Assembly: GCA_012845835.1 (NCBI GenBank)
Contig: JABAKD010000026.1
Location: 9,675,699 to 9,739,698 of the forward strand
Reading direction: 5' to 3'
DNA: 64,000 nt
Source: Undaria pinnatifida
Lineage: Eukaryota > Sar > Phaeophyceae > Laminariales > Alariaceae
Of the stretch, positions 1 through 11,669 are shown piece after piece. Position 1 is the first letter of the stretch, and each line of letters opens with the position of its first letter. The translations under genes were made by a program, and so were the position numbers. The notes beneath the pieces are model-generated. The model was given only the letters and a program-made list of their open reading frames with translations, was not told where the DNA came from and made no database searches.

Positions 1-544
1 CTCAAGCACAGTATCAAAGCGTTGAACACTACTACCTCCAGCTCATGGAAAATCCTACCACGTACGGCACGCATACATACCGAAATTGTGCCGCCAACCA
101 ATTAATTTTTGAACAACGTCCAAGAGCGACTGGCATTGGCTGGTCAATCCTATCCATTACCACCAAGTTCAAACTCATGCAACGTACTATATAGCAACGA
201 GCACTATTCCACGTACGGTAAACACCATCTTCTGAACATTAACAGATCGTTTGCACGCACGTCAGTACAACGTGCACCCACCGCTACCACAATCTTCCCG
301 CTGAGTGCTACTCTTTCTTTGGAAAAATGAACTAGCTCATACCTGGTCCACACGTTTCCTCTACGAAGAGCAGTGGGGTTTCTGTATCATAGATACTGTA
401 TATGAGTACGCGTAACACCATTATAATAAGTTCAAACATATTTTTACGTGTGTTTGTTACCAGTGTCTCCCTTTTGGCCTTGCGACGCCCCCGGGAATTC
501 ACGTTACCCGCATCCCGAAGGGGAACCTTGTACATGAATATATA
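1..544. other. Unassigned sequence
   Basis: I see no recognisable gene, tandem array or repeat module here. Short open frames exist but have no motif and no support from a second copy in the window. Confidence 0.4.
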
Positions 545-1640
545 TTATAAAAAGCGAAAATACACTCCAGCTGTGAGATAGAAGATTTTGTCGAAACTCA
601 TCTTTGCAAGCTGTGTGTGATACTCCGATCGCGCGTATTACGGGTTGTGTGTCCTCATGAAGGATATAGGTCAGCGACTCCCCTTACAACCACAGTGTAG
701 CTATCAGGGTCAACAGGGTGATGTTATTCCGTCTGTGCGCGGAAACTATAAAACCCGTTTCTGAGGGGGACAAAATCTGACAGCTGTGCAGGGAAATGTA
801 TCCGTTTATCAAGTGAATCCTGTAAGTCGAATAACCGGTGAGGGGGGGTCGGAATTTTTAAGGACGTGGGAGCCTGGTTTTGATCAATAGCGAGCCGGGT
901 TGGAGTGGGGGGAAAGGGGGGGACTGGGGGTGCGGAAAAATTGTGCGTGGAAGCTATAAATCCTTTAAGCGATAATTCTGACGGTTTTGGAAAAAAAAAA
1001 GCAAAAAGAAAACAAGTGCACCAGTTTATCATAGGGGGGGGGGGGGTTGGGGCGGGGTTGGGGCGTGTGGGGCAGCTCAATCTGTGCGTGGGAACTCTAC
1101 ATTTTTGAGGCGATGAATGTGACGGTTTTGGAATGAATGCATCAGTTTATCATGTATATCGTTTTGAGGTAAGTCGTGCAATCAGTGAGTAGAGAGAGGG
1201 CGGAGTGTTCGAGGGGGTGGGGGTGGGATGGGTTGGGGGGGTTGGGGAGGTGGGGGGGGGGAGGGGAAGGGAAGGGCTTCAGGTGGCGGGTTTGTTGTAC
1301 GTGTGGTGCTAGGTCTAGGTGATGGTGCGGGTGGTGGGAAAGAGGGGGGCGTTCGGGGCGGGCGGGGGTGGGAAAGGAACAGCATGGATGGGTCTACAAA
1401 GATAATGATGAGGTGATATCCAGTGCGTGAAGTGTTTATTAATCTGGCGGATTTCGATATTAGGTGGGGCGTTTGAGCAAGGGACAACGAGAAGGTGAGG
1501 GGGGGGGGGAGATTTTTCATGAGGTTTAGGTCACAAATAATATTCAAATACACTCCGGCTGTGAGATCAAAGATATGTAGGGGCTTGTTATACGCGTGGT
1601 GCTAGGTGTAGGCGATATATATGATCATTCTTTTATTTTT
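545..1640 (+). repeat. Composite G-rich repeat, copy 1
   Basis: The left part (about 555-775) carries a module starting near CACTCCAGCTGTGAGAT that recurs at 9,680-9,890 and, inverted, at 28,076-28,282. The rest (about 840-1,530) is strongly G-biased on the plus strand, with many runs of 5-10 G. It includes a segment around GGTGGGGCGTTTGA that recurs at 10,340, 34,970, 35,140 and 35,405. The proline- or glycine-rich open frames here follow from base composition and are not credible genes. Confidence 0.7.
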
Positions 1641-1646
1641 GCATTC

Positions 1647-1840
1647 GGTCAGGAGTTTTTTTCGTCTCAGCCTCAGTATGGGATGATCGGAACTGGACGT
1701 TCTCCGTCAAATCGCCGTGTCCGAGCGCCGTCTTCGGGGGGCGGCTCCAACGCCCTTCGCCCTGCCATATCCGTGCTGCACCTCGACATAAACGCGGATG
1801 GACGCTGAGCGAGACAAGCGAGAAGTGTGCAAAATTTGTA
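1647..1840 (+). repeat. GGTCAGGAG hairpin repeat, copy 1
   Basis: This is one member of a family of about 190 bp that begins GGTCAGGAGTTTTTTTCGTC and ends near CGAGACAAGCGAGAAGT. Its centre can fold into a GC-rich hairpin with a TTCGGGG loop (arms of the type CCGCC and GGCGG). Other copies lie at 5,272, 10,605, 27,313, 29,833 and 35,475, with partial copies at 32,521 and 35,868. I cannot tell whether it is an independent mobile unit or part of a larger element. Confidence 0.75.
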
Positions 1841-2825
1841 GTTTAAACGGTACTCTCGAGTTATTTCCGGATCCTAATGTACATGGAGAGGTTGATAAAA
1901 AAAAACTTTGGCGTCGTATTTGTCCCAATACAAATAATACCTACTGTAAAAAAGAAACATATGGTATCGCGGTGGGTATCCTAGTAGTGCATTAAATTAT
2001 TGAATTTCGGCCGGTACTTACATGGATGTAGACGTGGCAAGCGCACGCATGATTAACACGAGGAGGTAGTGACACAATTACTGCGCCAGAAAAAGCAAAG
2101 AACCACACAGCAGCATTCTACCAGTGGCTACGTCCTGCGTCCTGCCTCGAGCGTGGTAGTTTGGGCACATCGACATAGATATTTAATACTTGTGCAAGTG
2201 AATCAGGTACGAGTAAAAGCACACACATTGACTGATGATCTATTGCATACACGCTTTTTGTCTGGCTTATAGCATGGACGGGAAAGTTGCACCAAAAAAC
2301 GGGAAATAAATAACTTTTCGACATGAAAAACAAGGGGGGGAATCGTTTCTGTTCATCATGTTGTTTAACGGCGCCAAGCAAAGGTCGTAGTCGTAGCAGT
2401 AAACGGTATCCACGTACGAAGCCAGTGGCAAGCATTCGACCTGGTATCGCCTCGGTGGGTGGTTCTGTTCCCCTCGAAGACTCTATGGAGAAGTATAGGC
2501 GGTGTGAAAGGGGTATTTTGTTGATGCTGTGGTGCCTCTGTCTCTCCGTTCGTTGTTGTTTTGGTCGTTTGTGCCGCGACCAACTGCGAAAAAACGGTCG
2601 TCGTGTTGGTACGTAACTGACAAGAAATTTAGTTTCACTTCCTACTTGACGTGCTCCTTGCTGCTGACTCCTGCTTGATCACTTCTAGAGAGTTCTACAG
2701 AGTCGGCCGCCCCGGTGGTCTATGCAGTGTTTATTTTTTTGTACACTACTACCGATGTTCCTTGAGTACATATTACCATCGTTTTGATATTCCTACGTAA
2801 TTTGCAGAACTAACTGCAAAAATAG
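1841..2825. other. Unassigned sequence
   Basis: Nothing here matches another part of the window clearly, and no open frame shows a recognisable domain. A short C-rich frame on the plus strand at 2,323-2,616 (97 codons) has several Cys pairs but no family pattern I recognise. Confidence 0.35.
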
Positions 2826-2827
2826 CA

Positions 2828-3060
2828 TCAACTAACTACTGCTGAGAACGCCTAGCAGCGTGGGTAGGTACAATTCGACGAGAATTGACGAGGGAAGAAA
2901 TGTTGAATTCTTCTCGCGAAACAAGTTAAGGCATGTACCGTACGTAGTGGGGAGGGGGCAGGAGGGCCCGCTTCGTGACCATTGATCTGAATTATGCTAC
3001 TACTGGGAGGGAGGGCGAGAGTAGTGCAAGTATGGGATGGGAAAAAAAAACAGACACAAA
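2828..3060 (+). repeat. Partial copy of module F
   Basis: This stretch matches 8,622-8,835 and 33,672-33,885. Shared landmarks are a segment near GGTACAATTCGACG, the motif GACGAGGGAAGAAA and GGAGGGCCCGCT, followed by an A-rich end. The flanks differ from those of the other two copies, so it is a dispersed third copy. Confidence 0.7.
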
Positions 3061-3089
3061 ATAGAGAAAAAAACTTTCCAGATAAGCTA

Positions 3090-3560
3090 CACTACAAGTA
3101 ATTACAGGGGTATTCCGATTCAAAATCACCCTGTGACAAGTCGGACCAGGCGCTCATTGATCTTATATGAGTTGTAGGCATTATATGGTTGTGTTGTATT
3201 CCGGTACATGGCGGTTTGACCGTTTTTACAATGTCTCGAATTGCTTTATCTTTGACGCTCTGGGTACCAACTGTATATATTCGTCCTGATGAGGTCGAGC
3301 GTTTTGCACGAACTGCGGTCGCACGGCAAATTTCAGCCCTACTCGAGTAGTACGCAAGAAAATTCACAAAAATGTCATGGGGGTTAGGTTTTACCCAATA
3401 AGCGAATGAAAAATTCATTTTTAGCAACTGTTGTCTCTGTCGCATTAGCGACAAAGACGTCGTTATAGTATTCCGTGATTATTCAACCATTCCGCGAGTC
3501 AAATACGCAGTGTTTCGGCCTCATTTCAGGCATTTTTTAACGGTTTTATGCTCGAGTTGC
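3090..3560 (+). repeat. Repeat module A, copy 1
   Basis: It aligns by eye with 25,090-25,560 and 29,420-29,790. Shared landmarks are GATCACCCTGTG near the left end, a GGACATGG-like segment and a run containing TACGCAAGAA. The copies are diverged but collinear. The 120-codon minus-strand frame inside this copy is not conserved in the others. Confidence 0.7.
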
Positions 3561-5090
3561 GCAAGTATTTTAGCTTTAAATATTTTTTCGTTTTATTTTG
3601 AACACCTCATTTTTGTTTGAAAATGTACTTATAACCGGGGGGGGGGCTGAATCATGGATATAAACCGCTCCATAATTCGTTCATTTATATTGCGTTTGTG
3701 ATGCTGTTTTTGCCGTTCAATGACAAGTGTTTTCCTCATCATCATTATGTGCGTGCTTGCTCGGCACGCCAACCTGATGTAGGCTTAAAATCGTTGTTTT
3801 GTGCGACCTATCATGCAAATAGCAGGTCGAATTGCTTTCGCATTACACATGTTTGCCGAATACGGAAGTATGCGCCAAAGCTCGAGTTGCTCGAAGCAAT
3901 TATGATCATATGATCTCAAGGCCTACCAGCCGATCACGGACAAGCCAATGGGGTTGGGGTTGACACGCCGTGCTTAGAGGTATCGATCCGGGAGACCATC
4001 GTTATAGTTTCCGCTAGGTTGTTCCTCCGTTGTTGGAGCTGTTTATGAATCAGGAATGGGGTTCTACCCCCCCCGTGCGCGACAGACCTGCCCCCCATTG
4101 CTTGGTTGGCCTCTCTCGTAGGCAGGGTGTGGGGCGGCGCCGTGGAGCTCGAACCAATCAGCGTTTTTAGCGGACGGAGTTGGGATTTCCATGCCGTGAG
4201 GGGCGGTGACGACCCGAGAGAACTCGATTCTATTCCCCGGTTTGTCTAACGTTTAGGGATATAGAATGGCCTCCGGACCGAGGATGGGATCCTATCGACC
4301 CCGGGTGGATCTGGCTGTAAAATGTACGACCCCCAGCCATTCAGGGGTGAGCCGGTAGGTGGGGTTGGGGATTGTTTCCGCACCGCGCGGGGAGGTATCA
4401 ATCCTGGTGATATCCGTGTTCGTTCCCGGGTTGTCGGAGACGTAATTTTTTTGAGTGTATGCGTTATGATCGTGGGATGGGACCCTATCGTCCCCGGATG
4501 ACGGTTAATTTCTGTATGATCCCCGGCCAATGAGCGACCAGCGATCAGAGAGAAAGGTCATGCCAGGAAATACATGTATTTTTTTCTCATTTTTTCGAAG
4601 GTTATGCCAAGAAATACATTTTTTTTTTTTTCGTCTATATCTGGAGCCTGCAAAATTAACTGCCAGAATTTTAGTGCAGTGCTATCGCGTATTACTAATA
4701 CTCCATCTACCAGATAGCATCATTTAGCAGCATTATAATAGCATTCGAGGAATTGAATGACGAAGGCAGCGACACCGTGTTTTACGCCTAGAATAACGGC
4801 AGCACAGACATACACGCGCACAGACAGTCGGCCTGCGAGCCTCGGATCTTGGTGCTATAATGCAAGGCGTAGCAGAAGCTGGCCCAGTGCGCGCCTCTCA
4901 GTGGCTACGTATAGAAAATCGCGCATACATGGCAGCCCCCTTGCTGGCCCTGGATGCTTGCTTGAGACAGAACTTGTAAAGACGCACTCGAAACGTCTCT
5001 TCATGGCCAAACTAGAGAGTCAGTTTGCGTGGACTCGGAATCGGATTCACGCAAATAGCGGCAGAAGTAAGTAGTCCACTGTTAGTCTAA
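3560..5090 (+). repeat. Repeat module B, copy 1
   Basis: This is a module of about 1.5 kb also found at 25,560-27,130 and 38,430-40,085, with fragments at 36,210-36,325 and 38,060-38,265. Landmarks are GAGCGTGCTTGGTCGGCAC, GAACCAATCAGCG, a series of repeated phrases around CCTATCGTCCCCGG, and AAGGCAGCGACACCGTGTT. The third part encodes an ankyrin-like fragment. The module is followed by a short segment that ends in a hairpin. Confidence 0.75.
4757..5074 (+). pseudogene. Ankyrin-like ORF remnant in module B, copy 1
   Basis: The ATG and first ten codons match the ORF at 26,704 (MTKAATPC against MAKAATPC). A frameshift then separates this start from the ankyrin-like stretch, which can be read in another frame at about 4,857-4,930 (VAEAGPVRASQWLR). 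The open frame as listed therefore diverges after its first third. The conserved start and conserved ankyrin-like core suggest that a small coding sequence once travelled with module B. There are too few repeat units to assign a function. Confidence 0.4.
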
Positions 5091-5218
5091 ATCGATCCCT
5101 TCGCATTACTTTTTGTATTTTACGCGCGTAGACTATGTGCTGTGGGGTAACGGTATTGAATCGAACAAGTCGAAGTGTTGCCCAGCCCTACGCGGAGCCG
5201 GCACCCATGCGGAGCTGT
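5090..5218 (+). repeat. Hairpin-ended module, copy 1 (half palindrome)
   Basis: It contains the shared segment GTCGAAGTGTTGCCCAGCC and then only the right arm of the terminal palindrome (GCCGGCACCC at 5,198-5,207), followed by ATGCGGAGC. The left arm has been lost. Better copies are at 9,535, 34,565, 38,268 and 40,088. Confidence 0.6.
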
Positions 5219-5261
5219 ACATATATATAATATTCATATATATCAAATCATTCCTTGGTGT

Positions 5262-5800
5262 CATGGACTTTGGTCAGGAGTTTTTTTGTCTCGGCCTAAG
5301 TATGCGATTCGCGGAACTGGAATTCTCGGTCGAATATAGCTTGGTTCGAGCGCCGCCTTCGGGGGGCGGCTCCAACGTCCCTCGCCCTGCCGTTTCCGTT
5401 CCGCACATCGACGTGAACGCGGACGGGTGCCGAGCGAGAAGAGCGAGTGTCGAGGAGGAATTTTGGAAAAATTGTTGAATCTTAATGGCTGCAACGCCTG
5501 AATGATTTACAAAATTGGCATCATTTATAAACGGTACGTGATAATGTTTGGAATTTTGCGGTGGCATACTCTCGAGCGTTAGTTTCTTTGCTGTACTTTT
5601 TTACTAGTTCGTTTGGTTTCTTGCTCGGCAATTTATTGCTTTTGTTTCTGCTCGTTTTGCCAGCTGGAAATTCAATTTTTATTGTGGGTTCATCTAAAAC
5701 GTGACACAACTTACCGACGATATCTAACAACTTCGTGACACAAATTACCGACGGCAAGACGTTTCGTGACAAAATAACTCCCAAACCATGAGACTTTCAC
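5262..5800 (+). repeat. Module C, copy 1 (with GGTCAGGAG hairpin repeat, copy 2)
   Basis: It begins with the hairpin repeat at 5,272-5,475. It continues through a segment with CTCGAGCGTTAGTTTCTTTG to a region of repeated TTCGTGACAC-like phrases. It is collinear with 29,815-30,395. The two copies are close enough to align without large gaps. Confidence 0.7.
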
Positions 5801-5813
5801 GTAACAGAATTTC

Positions 5814-7195
5814 AAGACAAAACCAAGCAGGTAGAAGAGCCATCTCCTCGGCCTTTGGCCCTGGCTTTAGCACGGCCGCTGACACTCCAGCCAGCCTCTG
5901 CTGTAGGCATGAACGAGTGCGGTTGATTTGCAGCGAACTATCCCGCTGTGCTCGCTTTTATGCGGCCATTGTCCATGCCATTTCATGTCACCTCCCTTCT
6001 GTTTTAAGCTCGTCGTCGTACGGTTGAGGTACGAGGAAACCCGTACGTACTCGGTGTGAACAGCAGTATGTACGACGAGAATGAACGCCAATTGACGACA
6101 TTGGCAAGCACACAACAGCAGGTGTAGCAGCAGTAGCCTAATGGCGAAACTTCTAGCACATAATGCAGCAACTGGTAGCAACCAAAGCTACAGCCGATAG
6201 CTCAAAGTGCAGTTCGAGTGCCGTTGGCAAGTTTAGTCGTTCACGCATCACTCTGTCCAATATATAACAGATCTCGAGACAAAACCAAGCAGGTAGAAGA
6301 GCCATCTCCTCGACCTTTGGCCCTGGCTTTAGCACGGCCGCTGACACTCCAGCCAGCCTCTGCTGTAGGCATGAACGAGTGCGGTTGATTCGCAGCGAAC
6401 TATCCCGCTGTGCTCGCTTCTATGTGGCCATTGTCCATGCCATTTCATGTCACCTTCTTTCTGTTTTGAGCTCGTCGTCGTACGGTTGAGGTATGAGGAA
6501 ACCCGTACGTACTCGGTGAGAACAGCAGAATGTACGACGAGAATGAACGCTTATTGACGACATTGGCAAGCACACAACAGCAGGTGTAGCAGCAGTAGCC
6601 TAATGGCGAAACTTCTAGCACATACTGCAGCAACTGATAGCAACCAGAACCACAGCAGATAGCTCAAATTGCAGTACGAGTGCCGTTGGCATGTTTTTTA
6701 GTCGTACACGCATCACTCTGTCCAATATATAACAGATCTCGAGACAAAACCAAGCAGGTAAAAGAGCCATCTCCTCGGCCTTTGGCCCTGGCTTTAGCAC
6801 GACCGCTGACACTCCAGCCAGCCTCTGCTGTAGGCATGAACGAGTGCGGTGGATTCGCAGCGAACTATCCCGCTGTGCTCGCTTCTATGTGGCCCTTGTC
6901 CATGCCATTTCATGTCACCTTCTTTCTGTTTTGAGCTCGTCGTCGTACGGTTGAGGTACGAGGAATCCCGTACGTACTCGGTGAGAACAGCAGTATATAC
7001 GACGAGCATGAACGCCAATAGACGACATTGGCAAGCACACAACAGCAGGTGTAGCAGCAGTAGCCGAAGGGCGAAACTTCTAGCACATACTGCAGCAACT
7101 AGTAGCAACCAGAACCACAGCAGATAGCTCAAAGTGCAGTACGAGTGCCGTTGGCAAGTTCAGTCGTACACGCATCACTCTGTCCAATATGTAAC
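5814..7195 (+). repeat. Three tandem copies of a 462-465 bp unit
   Basis: The units start at about 5,814, 6,276 and 6,741. Each begins GACAAAACCAAGCAGGTA and ends near CTGTCCAATATATAAC. The paralogous locus at 30,397-30,850 has a single unit, so the array either expanded here or contracted there. Open frames repeated in each unit (for example the minus-strand frames of about 62-65 codons) are conserved only because the DNA is duplicated. They show no known domain. Confidence 0.85.
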
Positions 7196-8428
7196 AACCG
7201 TTTATGTCCATATTGATGAAGAAAAAAAAATTACATTCCCTGTAAGAATGATACGTCGTACGAGCGGACGATCTGGTGTGCTGCTGCCGGGAGACCATCG
7301 AGCATACCGCACGTTTTACCCAAACAAGAACCAACAAGAGGCAGGGCAGGGGCCCCCAACACAGAGACACGTGAAAACCACGGCCAGCTGTCGATCGCGC
7401 AATTGGCCGGTAGTCCGTGCTTCGGTGGGTGTATCGGGAGTCGTTCGTAGTACTACAGCTGCAGACCGTCAAAAGACCACGTGACATATGACATCCCGTT
7501 CTGGTGGCAGCCTCGCCAGTATACCCCCCAATTTTTTTTTCTTTTTTTTTTCTTGGCCCCATGCACCCATTTCCTTTCCTTTCTCTTCTTTGTTCTTTGT
7601 TTTTTTTTTTCAATTGACTTGCGTCTGTTGTGCGTATGCCTAGTGATAGATACTACGTGATATATTTTCGTGGTAGTCTTTCTTGGGTGGCAAGCGGTAT
7701 AGTCGGTTATCCCAGGCGCGAGTAATGAGACGTATGCACCGGTATGGACCTGGTACATCGTATACTGACTCCCGATTTCACTTTTATATGTTTCTGGTGG
7801 AGGCATGAATTGTGTCAGCTGTGATTTATGCGTGTACCACCTTGCGTTGTTTGTGTTTTTCCTTAGGGTATTCCTCTGCTCCAGAGTGACTGGAACCAGT
7901 CCTGTGACCACGGACTGGATTGTGCGAGTTAATGTGAGAACAACTACAACAACTGAAATATTGCCTGTTTCTTGACCTTTCAGCTGCTTCCCGAAAATTT
8001 GTTTTTTCTGCCAGCACGATTTTGAACCTTTTCGCGATTTTTCTTTTTTTGTCTAGTAAGTTGAACTTCCTACCATTTGCCGCTAATTAGCCGCCTGTGC
8101 ATTAGTTGCAGAACGGTCCAGCTTTAGTTTTTCTTTGATTACCACCATTTGTTTTGTAGTTGACGAAGCTTCATCGGCTGAGATCTGGGCTTGGCTCATC
8201 AGCTCCACACCGCCCAGCACCCCATCGCAGCGCTATAGCTCACAGCAACGAAGCACCGTGCAGTGCCCTGCGGCTCAGCTCAGCAGCGCACCGCAGCGCA
8301 GCGCTAGCTCAGCACAGCGAAGCGCTATGCTTTGCCGTGCTCTGCCGTCGCGATCGTTCGTTGTTCATGATATCTAAAACTCCGCGTAGGCTGATATTCA
8401 GGTATTTGGCGCTTTATTTTATATCGCG
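7196..8428 (+). repeat. Module E, copy 1
   Basis: This is collinear with 30,851-32,288. It includes a segment with ACAGAGACACGTGA, a T-rich run, a region also found inverted at 29,010-29,390, and a GC-rich end with repeated CAGCGCA-like phrases. The site matching the MITE insertion in the other copy is uninterrupted here (TA at 7,835-7,836). Alignment with the right copy breaks after 8,428, where the right copy has about 1.17 kb of extra sequence. Confidence 0.75.
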
Positions 8429-8510
8429 TCAACCATCGTAATATCATACAATATGGGGGAGGGAATGTAATCTCTATGCAAAGATCCTGTTTTGTTTTAA
8501 TCAATTGTCA

Positions 8511-8640
8511 GCGGTGGCCTAGTGGTTTTACCCTCGAATACTGCCAACGTTTGATTGTCCTTGAGTTCGACACCCACCACGATGAAATTTGACTTTATTT
8601 GCAAAAATGCAATCAAGAAAAGAGATCAACTGCTGAGAGC
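8511..8640 (+). repeat. tRNA-related SINE-like sequence, copy 1
   Basis: An A-box-like TGGCCTAGTGG (8,515-8,525) and a B-box-like GAGTTCGACAC (8,563-8,573) are spaced as in a Pol III internal promoter, and an A-rich tail follows. The D-arm phrase resembles Glu/Asp-type tRNAs. The stems do not pair well enough for a working tRNA gene. The copy at 33,543 lies in the same flanking sequence, so this insertion predates the segmental duplication. Confidence 0.55.
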
Positions 8641-9535
8641 GCCTGCTAGGTACAATTCGACGCGAGTCGACGAGGGAAGAAAATGCTGGATTCTCCTCGC
8701 GGTAAAAATGAAGGCACGTGCCGAAGTGAGGAGGGAGGAGGAGGGCCCGCTATGTGACCCCGGATCTGAGTTACTACTGGGAGGGAGCGCGAGAATGGTG
8801 CGGGGATGATAAATGGGATGAAGAAAAAAAATGTTGCAAAGAAAGGCATATGATTATTTCTACCAGTAAATAATATGTCAGTCTCTAGGTAATACGCACG
8901 GCACCATCAGCAGTCGTCATGGTAGAGACACTCCGGATATTTTGTATTGAGGGGACGCGTCCGATTTCGACAACGTGAAAGCACCCACGAAGCAAAGATA
9001 GCAGACACACATATCCCGCCTTCTCGAGAAAAAACAGAGAAGAAGCGCTACGCCAACCTCTCGTACGAGCAAAGCCACCACCGCACCAATCGTAGACAAC
9101 GCCGACGCAATGAGAGATCGCCCTCCTCTTCTTCGTTTTCCTCCTCGCCCGCAACCACGCAGACCAATCAATGCGACAGCCTTCACGTAACAAACAAAAC
9201 GGTCTTCTTCCAAAACCTCGCCGGCTGACATGGCCCCATGTCAACGTTTGATGCAAACCGACTTTGCATCCTGTCGACCTCGAACCTCCATTGCCACGGG
9301 GACAGCAGTGCAGTCTCTTCATTAATGCCAAGGTCTCTTTCGTTTCGCCTAGAGGCGACGCAGGTTCTCAATAATACTCTTTTCGGTGTTTTTGTTTGAT
9401 AGACGCCAACTTTTACTTGATGGCGCATTCAACATAGTGTGTTTCGCCTATCTATCCTTGCCTTCTTTGTTGTACTCCGGAGTATAATATTTCGTGTTTT
9501 TTCTGTCAAATCATGACTTTCATAATCCCATGTTT
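8622..9535 (+). repeat. Module F, copy 1
   Basis: It is collinear with 33,672-34,560. It contains GACGAGGGAAGAAAATGC, GGAGGGCCCGCTATGTGAC and a stretch rich in Arg/Ser codons on either strand (about 8,940-9,230). The minus-strand frame of 148 codons at 8,885-9,331 corresponds only partly to a 128-codon frame in the other copy, with frame changes. I therefore treat it as non-coding repeat sequence or a very old gene relic. Confidence 0.65.
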
Positions 9536-9672
9536 GTATTAATCTCTTGGCATTACTTTAAAGTTCAATGCATGCCAAATCGGACAGCTACGCCTTAAGT
9601 TGTCGAAGTGCTGCCCTACCCGAAGCATGGGCACCGGCGGCGGATGCCGGCGCCCATGCGGAGCCCTTGTTT
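9535..9672 (+). repeat. Hairpin-ended module, copy 2
   Basis: It starts near AATCTCTTGGCATTACTTTA and contains TCGAAGTGCTGCCCTACCCG. It ends with an inverted repeat at 9,629-9,655 (GGGCACCGGC and GCCGGCGCCC, one mismatch), then ATGCGGAGCCCTTG. Similarity between copies stops just after CTTG. Confidence 0.75.
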
Positions 9673-10600
9673 AAATCAAAATACATTCCAGCTGTGAGAT
9701 GGAATATTTTGTCGAAACTCATCTTTGCAAGCTGTGTGTGATACTCCGATCGCGCGTATTACGGGTTGTGTGTCCTCATTAAAGAATATAGGTCGGCGAC
9801 TCCCCTTACAACCACAGTGTAGCTATCAGGGTCAACAAGGTGATGTTAGGCAGTCTGTGCGCGGAAACTATATAACCCGTTTCTGAGGGGGACAAAATCT
9901 GACCGCTGTGGAAGGAAAAGCATCAGTTTATCAAGTGAATCCTGTAGGTCGACTAACCGGTGAGGGGAGGGCGGAGTTTTTAAGGACGTGGGGGGCTGGT
10001 TTTAATCAAAAGGGGAGCGGGAGGGGGGGAGGGGGGGGAGAGGACGGGTGAGGCAGGTCAACTTGTGCGTGGAAACTATAAACCTTCCTTGTGGGGGAGG
10101 GGGGGGGGAATGTGCCGGGGGGGGCGGGGGGCAGGGGGGGTTATGTCGCATAGATGTAGGGGTTTGCTATACGCGTGGTGCTAGGTCTAAGCGATGGTGC
10201 GGGTGGTGGGCAAGGAGGGAGCGTTGGGGGCGGGGGTGGGTGGGAATCGCAGTAGCGGCATGGACGGCTCTAAAACGATAACGAGGCGATATCTAGGGCG
10301 TGGAAGTGTCTATTAACCGGGCGGATTTCGATATTAGGTGGGGCGTTTAAGCTAGAGAAAGCGAGGAAAAAAACAAAAAGGGGGGGACGGGGGGGGGAGG
10401 GTTTTCAAGAGGTTTAGGTCACATATAATGCTAAAATACACTCCAGCTATGAGATCAAGGATTTGGTCGACACTGATCTTCGCAACATTGTGTGTGATCC
10501 TCCAATCGCGTGTATTAATCATATATATATATGCAGGGGCTTGCTATACGCGCGGTGCTGGGTAAATATATGTATATGGTCATTGTTATTTTTTGGAGTC
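9672..10600 (+). repeat. Composite G-rich repeat, copy 2
   Basis: It has the same order as copy 1: the CACTCCAGCTGTGAGAT module at about 9,680-9,890, then a G-rich stretch with many G runs (about 9,960-10,400), then a partial second CACTCCAGCT segment near 10,438. It sits directly after a hairpin-ended module, as does copy 3 at 34,690. Confidence 0.7.
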
Positions 10601-10604
10601 GATC

Positions 10605-10795
10605 AGGAGTTTTTTTCGTCTCGGCCTCACTATGAGATCTGGGAACTGGAATTCTCGGTCTAATCGCTTCGTTCGAGCGCCGTCTTCAGGGGGCAGCTCA
10701 AACGCCCCTCGCGCTGCCGTATCCGTTCTGTACCTGGCCAATATCGGGCACGTGGTTTGGGTGAGACAAGCGGGAAGTGCGCAAAGTTTTGTAGT
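10605..10795 (+). repeat. GGTCAGGAG hairpin repeat, copy 3
   Basis: A nearly full member of the family, starting just before AGGAGTTTTTTTCGTCTCGG. The central hairpin is partly degraded (TTCAGGGGGC instead of TTCGGGGGGC). Confidence 0.7.
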
Positions 10796-10839
10796 TTGGG
10801 CAGTATACGCCCGACCTATTCTAGGATCTTGGTATATGC

Positions 10840-11669
10840 AGAGCTTGAACAAAAGAACATATGGGAAAACATTTATTTACAAGTTGGCGTCATTTCCAAA
10901 TTGGCTCATATTATGTTTCCACAGCACTTTTTTCATGGTCACACCTCGAAGCGTTTGACCTTATTTCGTACGACTGCTGTTTCGTTGCTTTTCGGTATCG
11001 GATTTCACGGATAAATACCTTTGTTCCAACGCTCGTTTTGTTCGAGGCGGGGCGTTCCCTACCCAACGACATCATTACGGTGTCCCTGCCGATTCTTCAT
11101 CCTGCGTCATGGACTGTCAGACAGAGTAAACCAAACAATCGCAACTAATCAAGGTATAAAGCAAGTGAAGTGCTAGCGTACCGGGTACGAAAACACGACA
11201 AAACAGGCCAGACCACAGAAATAGAAAATAAACACAACGAACAGAGTCGCTTTTAAAATCGCAGTACGAGAAACAATGTGTTGTCAGTCCTTTTCATCTC
11301 CGCTCCAAAAAGTGGTTCCGTGTATATTGGTCCACGATCCACGATCCATCTTTCAGGACCCCATAATAAATATCGCACACTAATTTCATGCATATTTATC
11401 CGCACAAACGAAACGTGGATGCACTTCGAAAGGTACGTGTGATTCTGAAAGTAGTAGTGTTTTAAACGCTTTGTTGTGTGGTTGCAAGAACTGCGCTGGC
11501 TACTGACTGTTGTTGTTGCTGGTCAATACATCGTATGCGCTAGCAATTCATTGATGACAGTATAAAAAAAAGCATAGGGATCTTCTTGAAAATGAACGTC
11601 ATCTCTTGTTCGCCAGGAATTCACCGATGATACAGAGTAATAGGGGTCTCCTTGACAATATGTGCTGTG
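10840..11669 (+). repeat. Module G, copy 1 (target of the LTR element)
   Basis: It is collinear with 27,560-28,590. Shared landmarks are GTTGGCGTCATTTCCAAATTG, TTTTTCATGGTCACACC and TATTGGTCCACGATCCACGA. The copy is cut off at 11,669 by the left LTR of element 1 and resumes at 24,934. The site matching the 207-bp insertion in the other copy is intact here (TATATTGG at 11,323-11,330). Confidence 0.8.

Noticed and set aside
1182-1553. 123-codon minus-strand Pro/Ser-rich frame
   Set aside because: It is the complement of G-rich repeat DNA. The frame is not conserved in the two other copies of the composite repeat.
7080-7613. 177-codon minus-strand frame
   Set aside because: Its Lys-rich start comes from poly-T runs and the rest crosses repeat-unit boundaries. 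The paralogous copy does not keep the frame.
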